Made by a program: the position numbers and the translations under genes
Shown here: positions 44,867-54,632 of the stretch, in pieces
Numbering within the stretch: the stretch's first letter is position 1
Layout: every line of letters starts with the position of its first letter
DNA from: an uncultured Flavobacteriaceae bacterium
Lineage (GTDB): Bacteria > Bacteroidota > Bacteroidia > Flavobacteriales > Flavobacteriaceae
Length of the DNA: 64,000 nucleotides
Assembly (NCBI GenBank): GCA_947500385.1
Contig: CANMSA010000005.1
Coordinates: 186,001-250,000 of the forward strand
Direction of reading: 5' to 3'
Notes under the pieces: model-generated
Told to the model about the DNA's origin: nothing
Databases searched by the model: none
What the model saw: the letters and a program-made list of their open reading frames with translations, nothing else

Positions 44867-44893
44867 GTAACTGTCCATTTCAAATTTAGTTAC
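44867..44893. promoter_or_regulatory. inverted repeat upstream of the ECF sigma gene
   Basis: GTAACT (44867-44872) and AGTTAC (44888-44893) form an inverted repeat with a 15-base spacer, just upstream of the sigma gene start at 44841. It could be an operator; six-base arms can also occur by chance. Confidence 0.3.
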
Positions 44894-44931
44894 AAAAAAA
44901 GAGCTCTTTTTTTTTGATTTCTATTTAAAAC

Positions 44932-44962
44932 AAAAAAAAGCGGCACCAAAAGGTACCGCTTT
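44932..44962 (-). terminator. intrinsic terminator of the M61 peptidase gene
   Basis: On the minus strand GCGGTACC and GGTGCCGC form a stem with one mismatch and a TTTT loop, followed by a run of T residues. It lies just past the peptidase stop codon at 44985. Confidence 0.8.
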
Positions 44963-44984
44963 ATCATCTTATGTTGTCCAGAGC

Positions 44985-46853
44985 CTACCCCTTCATCCAA
45001 GCTGTTCTTAATTTCTTTTGTGCTTCATTGGCGTCATCTGTCTCGGCCAACTTGGTAACGTCAACCATTGGGCTTCCTACGGGGCCGGCCAAGGTAAGTT
45101 CTTCCCCTTCACGATCTACTACCATGGTAATTTCCGTCTCGGGCGTCCATCCGAAGCTTTGTCCGATAATCGGCCGAATGGCCTCCAAATCGATAGGAGT
45201 ACCATTAATACTTTTGATGACATCGCCACCTTGCGCTCCTAGAGTAGTAAAGAATGTATTTAATGCGATTCCCTTTCGGATGAATATGGCATTTTCATTT
45301 CCCTGGTCTACATCTATGAAGGGAACTTCTCCTTTTAGAAAGTAACCTGTCTGTTCGGGCTCTGAAATCGTTTTTAGGCCCACTTTTGCCAAAAAGTCTC
45401 CATAATTGATCGGGGTATCCCCAACGACATGCGTAGCAAAAAAAGTACCTACTTCCGGGAAGGTCATCGCCACGATCTCATCAATGAGTGCATCGTCCTT
45501 GAAGGGTGTCATATCGCCGTATTTGGCAGATAGTTCTTTCATTAACCAGAGCACGCCCTTTTCACCGTTGCTCCATTCTCGCAGCAATAAGTCGAGGGAC
45601 ATATTGATAAGTGTACCTTTCTCATAAACATTGGCATAGTTGTCTTTGTACGGGTCTTCCAAGATATTCTTACTCATTTCTGTGAACGACATCGCGTCGT
45701 CGTACGCCTTTGCGTTGCTTACCTTGTTCATGATTCGTTGGTAAAATTCGCTCTCATCGATCAACCCCTGTTGGATCTGAAAAAGATTCGCAAAATACTC
45801 GGTAGTGCCTTCGTACATCCATAAATGCTGTGACATTTTAGGGTCGTTGAAATCGAAGTATTGAATCTCTTCAGAATGTACACTTAAAGGGGTAACGATA
45901 TGAAAAAACTCATGGGACACCACATCGACCATCGCTTCTTCGAGGGCTTCTTTTTGCATAACCTCCGGCAATACCACTACGGTTGAGGTATGATGTTCCA
46001 ATGCCCCAAACCCCCCGGCGTCTTGTTCCATGGTGGATAGGTACAAAAGAATATTGTATTCCTTGGTACTATTGATATCGCCTAAAAAAGTCTTTTGCGC
46101 CGCCATCATCTTTTGCATCGATTCTTTTATACTCGATGCGGTATAGGTTCCGTTCGGAGAATATACACTTAAGGTAACCTCAATATCATTGATCAAAAAG
46201 GTTTCCGAATTGGGCTTGGCATAAAGAATAGGGTTATCTATTACCTCAAAATATCTATTCGCGATATAAACATCTTGTTTGGGGTCGGCCTCGGCAACAG
46301 ACTTCTCTTTCAAAGAGGTCGTGGCCATCAAATCAGCCGGTTTTGCAATGGTAATCTCATACGGTATTTCATTGAGCCCCTCAAAATACCCCACAAAACC
46401 ATGAAGGTTCAGGACAAAGTTGTCTCCCTCCTTGATGTTGGTGCCCGAAGGAGAAAAAACCGCCTCTTCCACTTCCGATTCGGTATCGTAGGTATCGTTG
46501 ACCCAATAGGTAATTTTATCCAAGCTTTTTGCTTTGGCCACCTTCCAGGTATTCGCATCCACTTTGGTGACGGCAAGTTCGTTCCCGTCATAATCAAGTG
46601 CTTTTAGGCCTTCTATGTACTTTCCATAATTATCGGAACTATAGGTTCCTGGAACCGTCTTCGGGATAAAAAAGGAAACTTCCTCCGTGGTAAAGGCTCC
46701 CGGATCCATTTGCACCATAACCTTATCGTCTTCTACCTTAATTAAATCCAAATGAACCAAAATAGGTGCTTTGTCGACCGTAGTAAGCGATTTACTGGCT
46801 CCACATCCAAGAAACAAAAGGGTAGAAATAGAGCATACTAAAAACTTTTTCAT
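44985..46853 (-). CDS. M61-family peptidase (glycyl aminopeptidase type) lipoprotein
   Basis: 622 residues with a lipoprotein signal (MKKFLVCSISTLLFLGCG, lipid Cys17). The N-terminal beta domain typical of M61 is followed by the gluzincin zinc motif HEFFH and the downstream Glu (YEGTTEYFA). A C-terminal PDZ domain (GGDVIKSINGTPIDLEAIRP) follows. It probably acts on peptides in the periplasm or at the cell surface. It is transcribed alone, terminates at the hairpin near 44950 and is divergent from pyrH. Confidence 0.93.
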   Translation of the reverse strand: MKKFLVCSISTLLFLGCGASKSLTTVDKAPILVHLDLIKVEDDKVMVQMDPGAFTTEEVSFFIPKTVPGTYSSDNYGKYIEGLKALDYDGNELAVTKVDANTWKVAKAKSLDKITYWVNDTYDTESEVEEAVFSPSGTNIKEGDNFVLNLHGFVGYFEGLNEIPYEITIAKPADLMATTSLKEKSVAEADPKQDVYIANRYFEVIDNPILYAKPNSETFLINDIEVTLSVYSPNGTYTASSIKESMQKMMAAQKTFLGDINSTKEYNILLYLSTMEQDAGGFGALEHHTSTVVVLPEVMQKEALEEAMVDVVSHEFFHIVTPLSVHSEEIQYFDFNDPKMSQHLWMYEGTTEYFANLFQIQQGLIDESEFYQRIMNKVSNAKAYDDAMSFTEMSKNILEDPYKDNYANVYEKGTLINMSLDLLLREWSNGEKGVLWLMKELSAKYGDMTPFKDDALIDEIVAMTFPEVGTFFATHVVGDTPINYGDFLAKVGLKTISEPEQTGYFLKGEVPFIDVDQGNENAIFIRKGIALNTFFTTLGAQGGDVIKSINGTPIDLEAIRPIIGQSFGWTPETEITMVVDREGEELTLAGPVGSPMVDVTKLAETDDANEAQKKLRTAWMKG

Positions 46854-47056
46854 CGATTGTTATTTTAAATTGTTCTCATATGCCGGCCCTACCTTGGTGC
46901 AAAAAACCTAGTGGCTGTACAACTTCGGGAGTTTCAGCTGTGAACGAAACGAATTACTGATTTTGCCGCAAGAATACTAAAATTAATCGTTTAAGCACCA
47001 TTTATTTACATTTAATTAAGGTTTCATATCTAAACACCGTAAGTGCATGGCATAAT

Positions 47057-47074
47057 TATTTTTGATTATTTTTG
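47057..47074 (+). promoter_or_regulatory. tandem -7 elements upstream of pyrH
   Basis: TATTTTTG occurs twice, at 47057-47064 and 47067-47074, inside a direct repeat of ATTATTTTTG. Each matches the TAnnTTTG -7 element, but no good TTTG lies 19 bases upstream of either, so the promoter call is tentative. Confidence 0.4.
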
Positions 47075-47094
47075 TCGGGAACTAAAAAGAAACC

Positions 47095-47802
47095 ATGCAC
47101 TATAAACGAATACTTTTAAAACTCAGCGGTGAAGCCCTGATGGGCAGCAAACAATACGGGATCGACTCAAAACGACTCGAAGAATACGCCGATGAAATCA
47201 AGGAAGTAGTGGACAATGGCATTGAGGTGGCCATTGTTATTGGTGGGGGAAATATTTTTAGGGGCCTCGCAGGTGCCGCGACGGGTATGGATCGCGTACA
47301 AGGAGACCATATGGGCATGCTGGCAACGGTGATCAACGGCCTTGCCCTGCAAAGTGCGTTGGAGCTAAAAGGCGTGCAGACCAGGCTGCAATCGGCCATT
47401 AAAATAAATGAAGTAGCAGAACCTTTTATTAGAAGGCGTGCCATGCGACACTTGGAAAAAGGACGGGTCGTCATTTTCGGAGGGGGTACTGGCAATCCAT
47501 ATTTCACTACCGATTCGGCGGCGGTGTTGAGAGCAATTGAAATTGAAGCAGACGTAATCCTAAAAGGCACCCGCGTGGACGGTATTTACACTTCCGATCC
47601 CGAAAAGGATAAGAGTGCCACCAAATTCGATACCATCTCGTTCCAAGAGGTATTGAACAAAGGGCTGAAAGTGATGGATACCACCGCGTTTACCTTAAGC
47701 CAGGAAAACGAACTGCCTATTGTGGTTTTTGATATGAATAAAAGAGGCAATCTGCTCAAAATTGTAGACGGCCAAAATATCGGAACCGTTGTGAATATGT
47801 AA
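47095..47802 (+). CDS. pyrH: UMP kinase
   Basis: 235 residues, complete. It phosphorylates UMP to UDP in pyrimidine nucleotide synthesis, in the cytoplasm. The bacterial amino-acid-kinase fold is evident: [11 protein letters not shown] at the N-terminus, the glycine-rich [10 protein letters not shown], and [17 protein letters not shown] in the UMP-binding site. It is followed 40 bases later by frr, the conserved pyrH-frr arrangement. Two tandem TATTTTTG elements lie just upstream. Confidence 0.97.
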   Translation: MHYKRILLKLSGEALMGSKQYGIDSKRLEEYADEIKEVVDNGIEVAIVIGGGNIFRGLAGAATGMDRVQGDHMGMLATVINGLALQSALELKGVQTRLQSAIKINEVAEPFIRRRAMRHLEKGRVVIFGGGTGNPYFTTDSAAVLRAIEIEADVILKGTRVDGIYTSDPEKDKSATKFDTISFQEVLNKGLKVMDTTAFTLSQENELPIVVFDMNKRGNLLKIVDGQNIGTVVNM

Positions 47803-47842
47803 ATTGGCCTATTTTTTGTAATACCGACAATAGTTATTTTAT

Positions 47843-48400
47843 ATGAAAGAAGAAATCGATTTTATACTTGATTCCGCAAAAGAATCTATGGATGCCGCGG
47901 TCATGCATCTAGAGAAAGCATTCATGAAAATTCGTGCCGGGAAAGCGAGTCCGGCCATGCTTTCTTCTGTTATGGTAGATTATTACGGATCTCAAACACC
48001 TTTGTCACAAGTTGCCAACGTGAATACGCCAGATGGCAGAACCTTATCGGTGCAACCATGGGAAAAAAGCATGTTGGCAGAAATTGAAAAAGCCATTATG
48101 GTCGCCAATCTTGGGTTCAACCCCATGAACAATGGTGAAACCGTGATCATTAACGTACCTCCGCTTACAGAGGAGCGCCGTCGGGATTTGGCAAAGCAGG
48201 CAAAAGCGGAAGCAGAGCATGCCAAGGTCGGCGTTCGAAACGCACGACAAGAAGCCAATAAAGAGGTACGCGCATTGGAAGATGCGTCAGATGATCTTAA
48301 AAAAAATACCGAAGCCGATATTCAAGAACTCACGGATACCTATGGTAAAAAGATTGATGCATTCTTGGGCGCCAAAGAAGCCGAGATCATGAAAGTATAA
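47843..48400 (+). CDS. frr: ribosome recycling factor
   Basis: 185 residues, the standard length. It splits post-termination ribosomes together with EF-G. The two-domain signature is intact: the helical IRAGKASPAMLSSVMVDYYG, then QPWEKSMLAEIEKAI, PPLTEERRRDLAKQAK and the closing three-helix bundle. It is downstream of pyrH and ends at a strong terminator, so the two form one operon. Confidence 0.97.
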   Translation: MKEEIDFILDSAKESMDAAVMHLEKAFMKIRAGKASPAMLSSVMVDYYGSQTPLSQVANVNTPDGRTLSVQPWEKSMLAEIEKAIMVANLGFNPMNNGETVIINVPPLTEERRRDLAKQAKAEAEHAKVGVRNARQEANKEVRALEDASDDLKKNTEADIQELTDTYGKKIDAFLGAKEAEIMKV

Positions 48401-48417
48401 CCACTTCGGAAAATAGC

Positions 48418-48445
48418 GCGACCCCCCAAAAGGGTCGCTTTTTTC
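48418..48445 (+). terminator. intrinsic terminator of pyrH-frr
   Basis: GCGACCC (48418-48424) pairs with GGGTCGC (48432-48438), followed by TTTTTTC. Confidence 0.85.
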
Positions 48446-48529
48446 TTTTACTACCGAGCGACTACCGTCACAAAAGCGAACAACCCCTGATTTGTATCGC
48501 TCATCTTAGGAACACGTCCCGTCATTTTC

Positions 48530-48537
48530 TACCTTTG
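48530..48537 (+). promoter_or_regulatory. -7 element upstream of the MMPL transporter gene
   Basis: TACCTTTG matches the Bacteroidota -7 consensus TAnnTTTG. The position 19 bases upstream (TAGG) is a poor -33 match. It would give a leader of about 60 bases. Confidence 0.45.
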
Positions 48538-48596
48538 CCGGGTTTCTAATCTAAAAAGAAAGACCATACCCTTAATAAAGGTCTAGTAGAACGAAC

Positions 48597-50996
48597 ATGG
48601 CAGGAAAAATTACAACAGGGTTTTGGGCACGAACGGCCAACATTATTCTGAGAAACAGAGTCTTGATTCTATTCTTAGTCGCGGCCATGACCGTTTTTTT
48701 GGGAATGCAATGGGAAAACATGCGTTTTTCCAATTCACAAGCCAACCTGCTCCCCGATGATCACCCGGTAAACCTTGAATACAAATCGTTTCTAAAGCAA
48801 TTCGGGGAAGAAGGCAATACCATCGTTTTTGCAGTTCGGGATTCCGCCCTTTTTAACCCTGGGAATTTTAACCGTTGGAACAAGTTCAGCAAACAACTGA
48901 TCGCATTCCCGGAGGTTGATTTCGTTATTTCTACGGACAACCTAAAAGAACTGGTAAAGGATCAAGAAAAACAAGAATTTGTTTTGCGCCCCCTAATTGA
49001 GTCGACCCTGCGAACGCAACAAGAGGTCGATAGCATCAAAAACCACTTGTTCAACGAACTGCCCTTCTTCGACAATCTGCTGTTCAATGCCGAAAGCGGC
49101 ACTATTCGTACAGTGGTCAACCTTGATAAGGACATTGTGAACACCTCGGTACGAAAAGACTTTATTCTGAGAGACTTGGATACCGCTATTCAAAATTTTG
49201 AAGAAGAAACGGGCTTGGATGTACGCGTATCGGGAATGCCATACATCCGTACGATGAACTCTCAAAACATTATCGACGAAATCGGGAAGTTCATTTTGGC
49301 CGCTTTAGGGGTTACTTCCCTAATTTTCTTTTTTTTCTTTCGAAGTTTTAGAGCCACTTTCATTTCTATGTGCGTGGTTATTATTGGTGTGATGTGGGCC
49401 TTTGGCATATTGGGCCTCTTACAATACGAAATTACGGTGCTCACCGCCTTGATACCCCCGCTGATCATTGTTATCGGAATACCCAACTGTATTTTTCTGA
49501 TCAATAAGTACCAGCAAGAGGTTAAAAAACATGGCAACCAGGCTTTGTCGTTACAACGCGTCATCAGTAAAATCGGGAATGCTACTTTGATGACCAACGT
49601 CACCACCGCCTCTGGTTTTGCCACTTTTATTATTACCGACAGCAAGCTCCTAAAGGAGTTCGGAATCGTGGCCTCTATTAACATCATCGGGATATTTATT
49701 CTTTCCTTGTTGATTATTCCGATTGTATACAGTTTTATGTCGCTGCCAAAAACGAAGCACTTAAAACACTTGAACAAACGATGGATCGATACTTTTGTAA
49801 ATTGGATGGAACGCATCGTACGTGAAAGACGCATCACCGTATATGTGGTTTCCCTTATTTTATTGATTGCCAGTATTATTGGTATTTATCAGATCAAAAT
49901 CTCGGGAAGTATAATCGAGGACATGCCGAAGAAAGCCGAGTTCTTTCAGGATATCCGTTTTTTTGAAGAAGAGTTCGACGGTATCATGCCCGTTGAAATC
50001 GTGGTCGATACGAAAAGGCCCAAAGGTGTTTTAAAAGCTGCCAACCTGAAGCGAATGGACCGTCTTGGAGGAATTATAGAAGAAATTCCCGAACTATCGA
50101 AATCGGTCTCGGTGGTCAACTTGGTCAAGTACTCCAAACAAGCATTTTACAACGGAATACCAAAGTACTACCAGCTCCCCACTTCCCAGGAAAATACTTT
50201 TATTATGGATGTTGCCCGGAAATCTTCGGAAGATGGGAACATGCTGAATTCTTTTGTGGACAGTACCGGCCAATTGGCGCGAATGACCACTTTTATGCGC
50301 GATGTAGAAACCGATCGTATGGAGGCCATCGAGGCCGAGCTGAACGACAATATCGCCAAAATCTTTCCCGCAGAGCGCTATCATGTGTATATGACGGGAG
50401 GGGCGCTTATTTTTCTAAAAGGCACCAAATATTTGGTTAAAAATTTGGTGCTATCCTTGGCACTGGCCATCGGATTGATCGCCCTTTTCATGGCCTATCT
50501 ATTTCGTTCGTTCCGAATGATTATTATTTCCTTGATCCCAAATTTACTGCCGTTGGTGATTACGGCGGGGGTGATGGGCTTTGTGGGGGTTCCCATTAAA
50601 CCTTCCACAATTTTGGTGTTTAGTATCGCTTTTGGTATCTCTGTGGATGACACCATTCATTTTTTGGCCAAGTATCGGCAGGAACTCATTGCCAACAGGT
50701 GGCGGATCAAAGTATCGGTATACGCGGCCCTGCGAGAGACCGGGGTCAGCATGTTCTATACCTCTATTGTCCTATTTTTTGGGTTTTCGGTCTTTATCAT
50801 ATCCAATTTTGGTGGCACGGTCGCCTTAGGAGCCTTGGTATCCGCTACCTTGATGTTTGCTATGCTCGCGAATTTAATCCTGCTTCCTTCCCTACTGCTA
50901 TCATTGGAACGCAATATCGCCAACAAGGAAACGCTTAAAAAACCACAGATCAATATTCTTCCAAAAGAGGAAATAAATCCGAAGGCAGAACAATAA
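48597..50996 (+). CDS. MMPL/RND-family transporter
   Basis: 799 residues with the duplicated RND plan: one helix, a large periplasmic loop, five or six helices, then the same again. Each half has a sterol-sensing/patched-like region (LIPPLIIVIGIPNCIFLINKYQQE and AFGISVDDTIHFLAKYRQE), the second with the Asp pair used for proton coupling. These proteins move lipids or hydrophobic compounds out of the inner membrane, using the proton gradient. No periplasmic adaptor or TolC gene is adjacent, so it may work alone or in hopanoid/lipid transport. The substrate is unknown. Confidence 0.92.
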   Translation: MAGKITTGFWARTANIILRNRVLILFLVAAMTVFLGMQWENMRFSNSQANLLPDDHPVNLEYKSFLKQFGEEGNTIVFAVRDSALFNPGNFNRWNKFSKQLIAFPEVDFVISTDNLKELVKDQEKQEFVLRPLIESTLRTQQEVDSIKNHLFNELPFFDNLLFNAESGTIRTVVNLDKDIVNTSVRKDFILRDLDTAIQNFEEETGLDVRVSGMPYIRTMNSQNIIDEIGKFILAALGVTSLIFFFFFRSFRATFISMCVVIIGVMWAFGILGLLQYEITVLTALIPPLIIVIGIPNCIFLINKYQQEVKKHGNQALSLQRVISKIGNATLMTNVTTASGFATFIITDSKLLKEFGIVASINIIGIFILSLLIIPIVYSFMSLPKTKHLKHLNKRWIDTFVNWMERIVRERRITVYVVSLILLIASIIGIYQIKISGSIIEDMPKKAEFFQDIRFFEEEFDGIMPVEIVVDTKRPKGVLKAANLKRMDRLGGIIEEIPELSKSVSVVNLVKYSKQAFYNGIPKYYQLPTSQENTFIMDVARKSSEDGNMLNSFVDSTGQLARMTTFMRDVETDRMEAIEAELNDNIAKIFPAERYHVYMTGGALIFLKGTKYLVKNLVLSLALAIGLIALFMAYLFRSFRMIIISLIPNLLPLVITAGVMGFVGVPIKPSTILVFSIAFGISVDDTIHFLAKYRQELIANRWRIKVSVYAALRETGVSMFYTSIVLFFGFSVFIISNFGGTVALGALVSATLMFAMLANLILLPSLLLSLERNIANKETLKKPQINILPKEEINPKAEQ

Positions 50997-51029
50997 CCGC
51001 CTAATTTATCGCTCATACAAAACAAAAAT

Positions 51030-51060
51030 AAGGGCAATAACCTATCTTTGCCCTTTTAAA
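51030..51060 (+). terminator. intrinsic terminator of the MMPL gene, overlapping an asnS -7 element
   Basis: AAGGGCAA (51030-51037) and TTGCCCTT (51048-51055) form a perfect 8-bp stem with a 10-base loop and a weak T run. The -7 like element TATCTTTG (51043-51050) lies within it, so the end of one gene and the promoter of asnS appear to share DNA. Confidence 0.6.
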
Positions 51061-51076
51061 TTTGAAGTCATTTATC

Positions 51077-52519
51077 ATGCAGTCAACCAGTATAAAAAAA
51101 ATACTTACAACAGACCCCTCTTCTCAAGAAGTGGTCGTAAACGGATGGGTACGAAGTTTTAGAAATGATCGTTTTATAAACTTGAACGACGGATCTACCC
51201 TACAAAATGTACAGTGTGTGGTCGATGCAGAAAATACCCAGGATGCCCTGCTAAAACAAATTACCATCGGGGCAGCGCTAAAAATTAGAGGAACGCTGGT
51301 TGAAAGTCAGGGAAGCGGACAAAAGGTGGAAATACAGGTAACTGATATTTTTGTGCATGGTACGGCGAACTCGGAAGAAGTTAAACGTACGGTGTTATCG
51401 CCCAAAAAACACTCGCTAGAGTTTCTACGATCGCAGGCGCATCTAAGGGTACGCACCAATACGTTCGGAGCGATCATGCGGGTACGTTCGGCCCTTTCAT
51501 TCGCGATTCACCAGTATTTCAACCAAAACGGGTTTTACTATTTTCATGCGCCGATCGTTACAGGATCTGATGCGGAAGGCGCCGGAGAAATGTTCCGAGT
51601 TACCACCTTGGATGACCAAAACCCGCCCTTAACCGAAGATGGAAAAGTAGATTACAAACAAGACTTTTTCGGGAAAGAAACCAATCTTACGGTTTCGGGG
51701 CAACTAGAAGCGGAGGCGTATGCCATGGGCTTGGGAAAGGTCTACACCTTTGGCCCTACTTTTCGTGCGGAAAACTCGAATACTTCGCGCCATTTGGCCG
51801 AGTTTTGGATGATCGAGCCCGAAATGGCCTTTTACGATCTACCTGCAAATATGGATTTGGCAGAGGATTTTATCAAGAGCGTAATCAGGTATATACTTGA
51901 CAACTGTATGGAAGATCTTGAATTTCTTCAAAAAAGGTTGTTGGATGAAGAAAAACAAAAGCCAATGGCCGAACGAAGTGAAATGGCCCTCATTGAAAAA
52001 TTACGTTTTGTGGCGGATAATAGCTTTAAAAGGGTGACCTATACCGAAGCGATCGATATCCTGAGAAACAGCAAACCGAACAAGAAGAAAAAGTTCAAAT
52101 ACCCCATTAACGAGTGGGGTGCCGACTTGCAAAGTGAGCACGAGCGTTTCTTGGTAGAAAAACACTTTAAGTGTCCGGTAATCTTATTTGACTATCCTGC
52201 CAAAATAAAGGCATTTTATATGCGTTTGAACGAGGACGGAAAAACCGTACGGGCAATGGATATCCTATTCCCCGGAATCGGGGAAATAGTAGGTGGATCG
52301 CAGCGTGAAGAGCGTCTGGACGTTTTAAAAAGTAAAATGGCGGCCTTGAATATTCCGGAAGAAGAGCTTTGGTGGTACTTAGACCTTCGCAAGTTCGGTA
52401 CGGCCGTGCATAGCGGTTTTGGCCTTGGTTTTGAGCGCTTGGTACTTTTTGCCACGGGGATGGGAAATATCAGGGATGTAATTCCTTTTCCAAGAACCCC
52501 ACAAAATGCCGAATTTTAA
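51077..52519 (+). CDS. asnS: asparagine-tRNA ligase
   Basis: 480 residues from the ATG at 51077 (MQSTSIKKIL); an upstream TTG at 51062 would add five residues. A class II aminoacyl-tRNA synthetase charging tRNA-Asn: an N-terminal OB-fold anticodon-binding domain (VVVNGWVRSFRNDRFINL), then the catalytic domain with motif 2 (FGPTFRAENSNTSRHLAEFW) and motif 3 (GFGLGFERLVLFATG). An insert of about 80 residues (DEEKQKPMAERSE and neighbours) is usual in the Bacteroidota form. It is cytoplasmic and followed 40 bases later by rpoN. Confidence 0.96.
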   Translation: MQSTSIKKILTTDPSSQEVVVNGWVRSFRNDRFINLNDGSTLQNVQCVVDAENTQDALLKQITIGAALKIRGTLVESQGSGQKVEIQVTDIFVHGTANSEEVKRTVLSPKKHSLEFLRSQAHLRVRTNTFGAIMRVRSALSFAIHQYFNQNGFYYFHAPIVTGSDAEGAGEMFRVTTLDDQNPPLTEDGKVDYKQDFFGKETNLTVSGQLEAEAYAMGLGKVYTFGPTFRAENSNTSRHLAEFWMIEPEMAFYDLPANMDLAEDFIKSVIRYILDNCMEDLEFLQKRLLDEEKQKPMAERSEMALIEKLRFVADNSFKRVTYTEAIDILRNSKPNKKKKFKYPINEWGADLQSEHERFLVEKHFKCPVILFDYPAKIKAFYMRLNEDGKTVRAMDILFPGIGEIVGGSQREERLDVLKSKMAALNIPEEELWWYLDLRKFGTAVHSGFGLGFERLVLFATGMGNIRDVIPFPRTPQNAEF

Positions 52520-52559
52520 ATCGAATTCTGTAACTTTATAAAGCAGGTAAACAACCCCA

Positions 52560-54017
52560 ATGTTAAAACAACATTTACAGTTTAAATTATCCCAAAAGCT
52601 TTCTCCTCAGCAAATACAACTGATGAAGCTCATACAACTGCCCACGCAGGCATTTGAGCAACGGTTGAAGCAAGAATTAGAGGAAAACCCGGCCTTGGAA
52701 ACAGGAAAGGAAGAAAGTGATGCGTTAGGGGATGATTTTGGGGATGACTATGAGGAACCGTCCGATGCCGAAAGCATCAACACCGAAGACATCAATATCG
52801 ATGATTATCTGAGTGATGACGAAATTCCAGATTACCGTACCAAGGCGAACAACTACAGTGCCGATGACGACGAAAAGAGTGTTCCCTATGCCGCCGGCAT
52901 TTCTTTCAACCAATATTTGATCAACCAATTAAATACGGTTTATCTGAGCGAGGAAGAATGGAGTATTGCCGAGTTTCTCGTCGGAAGCGTGGACGAAAGC
53001 GGGTATATAAGAAGGCCGATAACCGATATTTTGGACGACCTTGCCTTTACCCAGAACATCTACACAGAAGAGGAAACCATTTTAAAAGTTTTGAAAATAG
53101 TACAGGAACTAGACCCTCCTGGCGTGGGTGCGCGCTCTCTTGAAGAATGTTTGAGCATTCAGTTGAAACGTAAAGAAACTACGCCTAGCATTGAAATGGC
53201 GATTACCATCATAGAAAAGTCTTTTGAGCAATTCACCAAAAAGCATTACAAGAAGCTACTCCAGAAATACGACATTAGTGAAGAGGGGTTGAAAGATGCT
53301 ATTGCCGAAATCGAAAAACTCAATCCAAAACCCGGAGGCTCCTATGCCGGGAACAATAAAATGATCGAGCACGTAGTGCCCGATTTTTCCATTCGGATCG
53401 TTGAGGGAGCGCTCGAACTCTCTCTCAATGGAAGAAATGCACCCGAATTGCATGTCTCCAGGGAATACAACAACATGCTCAAGGGATATAAGGATTCAAA
53501 AGAGAAATCAAAATCCCAGAAAGATGCGGTGATGTTCATCAAACAAAAATTGGATGCTGCCAAGTGGTTCATTGACGCCATACGCCAACGCCAGCAGACG
53601 TTGTTCATTACGATGAATGCGATTATGCACTACCAGCAGGAATATTTTTTAACGGGCGACGAACGCAACTTACGCCCTATGATTTTAAAAGATATTGCCG
53701 ATGAAATCGAAATGGACGTGTCTACCGTTTCGCGGGTGGCCAACAGCAAATATGTAGACACCCCCTACGGTACCAAGTTGATCAAAGAGTATTTCTCGGA
53801 GTCAATGAAGAACGAACAGGGCGAGGATGTGTCTACCAAGGAAATCAAGAAAATCTTAGAAACCGTTATTGCCGATGAGGAAAAGAAAAAACCGTTGACC
53901 GACGATCGCTTGGCGGCAATTTTAAAGGAAAAAGGGTATCCTATTGCCAGAAGAACCGTAGCTAAATATAGAGAGCAACTCAGTATTCCCGTAGCTCGCC
54001 TTAGAAAGCAGATATAA
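52560..54017 (+). CDS. rpoN: RNA polymerase sigma-54 factor
   Basis: 485 residues. The N-terminal activator-interaction region is Gln-rich and begins LKQHLQFKLSQKLSPQQIQLMKLIQLP. An acidic stretch (residues about 60-95) follows, then the core-binding domain, HTH (LKDIADEIEMDVSTVSRVANSKY) and the C-terminal RpoN box ARRTVAKYRE. It directs transcription from -24/-12 promoters with enhancer-binding proteins. Its stop overlaps the next start by one base (TAATG). Confidence 0.96.
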   Translation: MLKQHLQFKLSQKLSPQQIQLMKLIQLPTQAFEQRLKQELEENPALETGKEESDALGDDFGDDYEEPSDAESINTEDINIDDYLSDDEIPDYRTKANNYSADDDEKSVPYAAGISFNQYLINQLNTVYLSEEEWSIAEFLVGSVDESGYIRRPITDILDDLAFTQNIYTEEETILKVLKIVQELDPPGVGARSLEECLSIQLKRKETTPSIEMAITIIEKSFEQFTKKHYKKLLQKYDISEEGLKDAIAEIEKLNPKPGGSYAGNNKMIEHVVPDFSIRIVEGALELSLNGRNAPELHVSREYNNMLKGYKDSKEKSKSQKDAVMFIKQKLDAAKWFIDAIRQRQQTLFITMNAIMHYQQEYFLTGDERNLRPMILKDIADEIEMDVSTVSRVANSKYVDTPYGTKLIKEYFSESMKNEQGEDVSTKEIKKILETVIADEEKKKPLTDDRLAAILKEKGYPIARRTVAKYREQLSIPVARLRKQI

Positions 54018-54622
54018 TGAAACTGTTTCTAAGGACGATTTCATACCTATTTCATCCTCTTTTTATACCCATTGTGGGTACGCTGGCCTACTTCATCCTT
54101 ACCCCAAAATACAGCCCTCTGGAAGTTCAAAGTGGCAATGTGCTCCCCATTTTTATCCTAACGGTCATTATACCCATCATCTCCTATCTCATTTTAACCA
54201 ATATAGGTGTAGTACAGTCTGTTTTTACCCCCAGCGCAAAAGAGCGTCGCTATCCCCTTTACATTATTATACTTTTACTGTTAATGGTACTTTACAAGGT
54301 AATTCCGAACAATTACACCATAGAATTATACTACTTTTTTGTGGGCCTCATTGGTGCGGCATTTGCTTCCTTGGTTTTACTTTTTTTCAACTTTAAGGCC
54401 AGCCTACATGTCGTAGGCATGGCCAGTATTTTTATGTACTTGATTTGTTTAAGTGTTCATTTTGAAATCAATGTTACCCTGGCAATCTCCCTTTTAATGT
54501 TGGCCACCGGGCTGGTCGCCAGTGCACGTCTCTATTTGGGAAACCATAACAAGGCGGAAATAGGGATGGGGTTCCTCATAGGTATTGTATCCCAATTGCT
54601 TACCGTGCGTTTTTGGCTTTAA
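54017..54622 (+). CDS. membrane protein with degenerate PAP2-type phosphatase motifs
   Basis: 201 residues with about six transmembrane helices. It has remnants of the PAP2 acid phosphatase signature: an AKERRYP segment, a SLH tripeptide (KASLHVVGM), and R-x5-H-x3-E (RLYLGNHNKAE) in place of the usual R-x5-H-x3-D. If active, it would dephosphorylate a lipid phosphate at the membrane; the changed residues make this uncertain. Translationally coupled to rpoN, an arrangement seen in other flavobacteria by recollection. It is convergent with the exbD gene ten bases away. Confidence 0.75.
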   Translation: MKLFLRTISYLFHPLFIPIVGTLAYFILTPKYSPLEVQSGNVLPIFILTVIIPIISYLILTNIGVVQSVFTPSAKERRYPLYIIILLLLMVLYKVIPNNYTIELYYFFVGLIGAAFASLVLLFFNFKASLHVVGMASIFMYLICLSVHFEINVTLAISLLMLATGLVASARLYLGNHNKAEIGMGFLIGIVSQLLTVRFWL

Positions 54623-54632
54623 CAAGCCGGCT

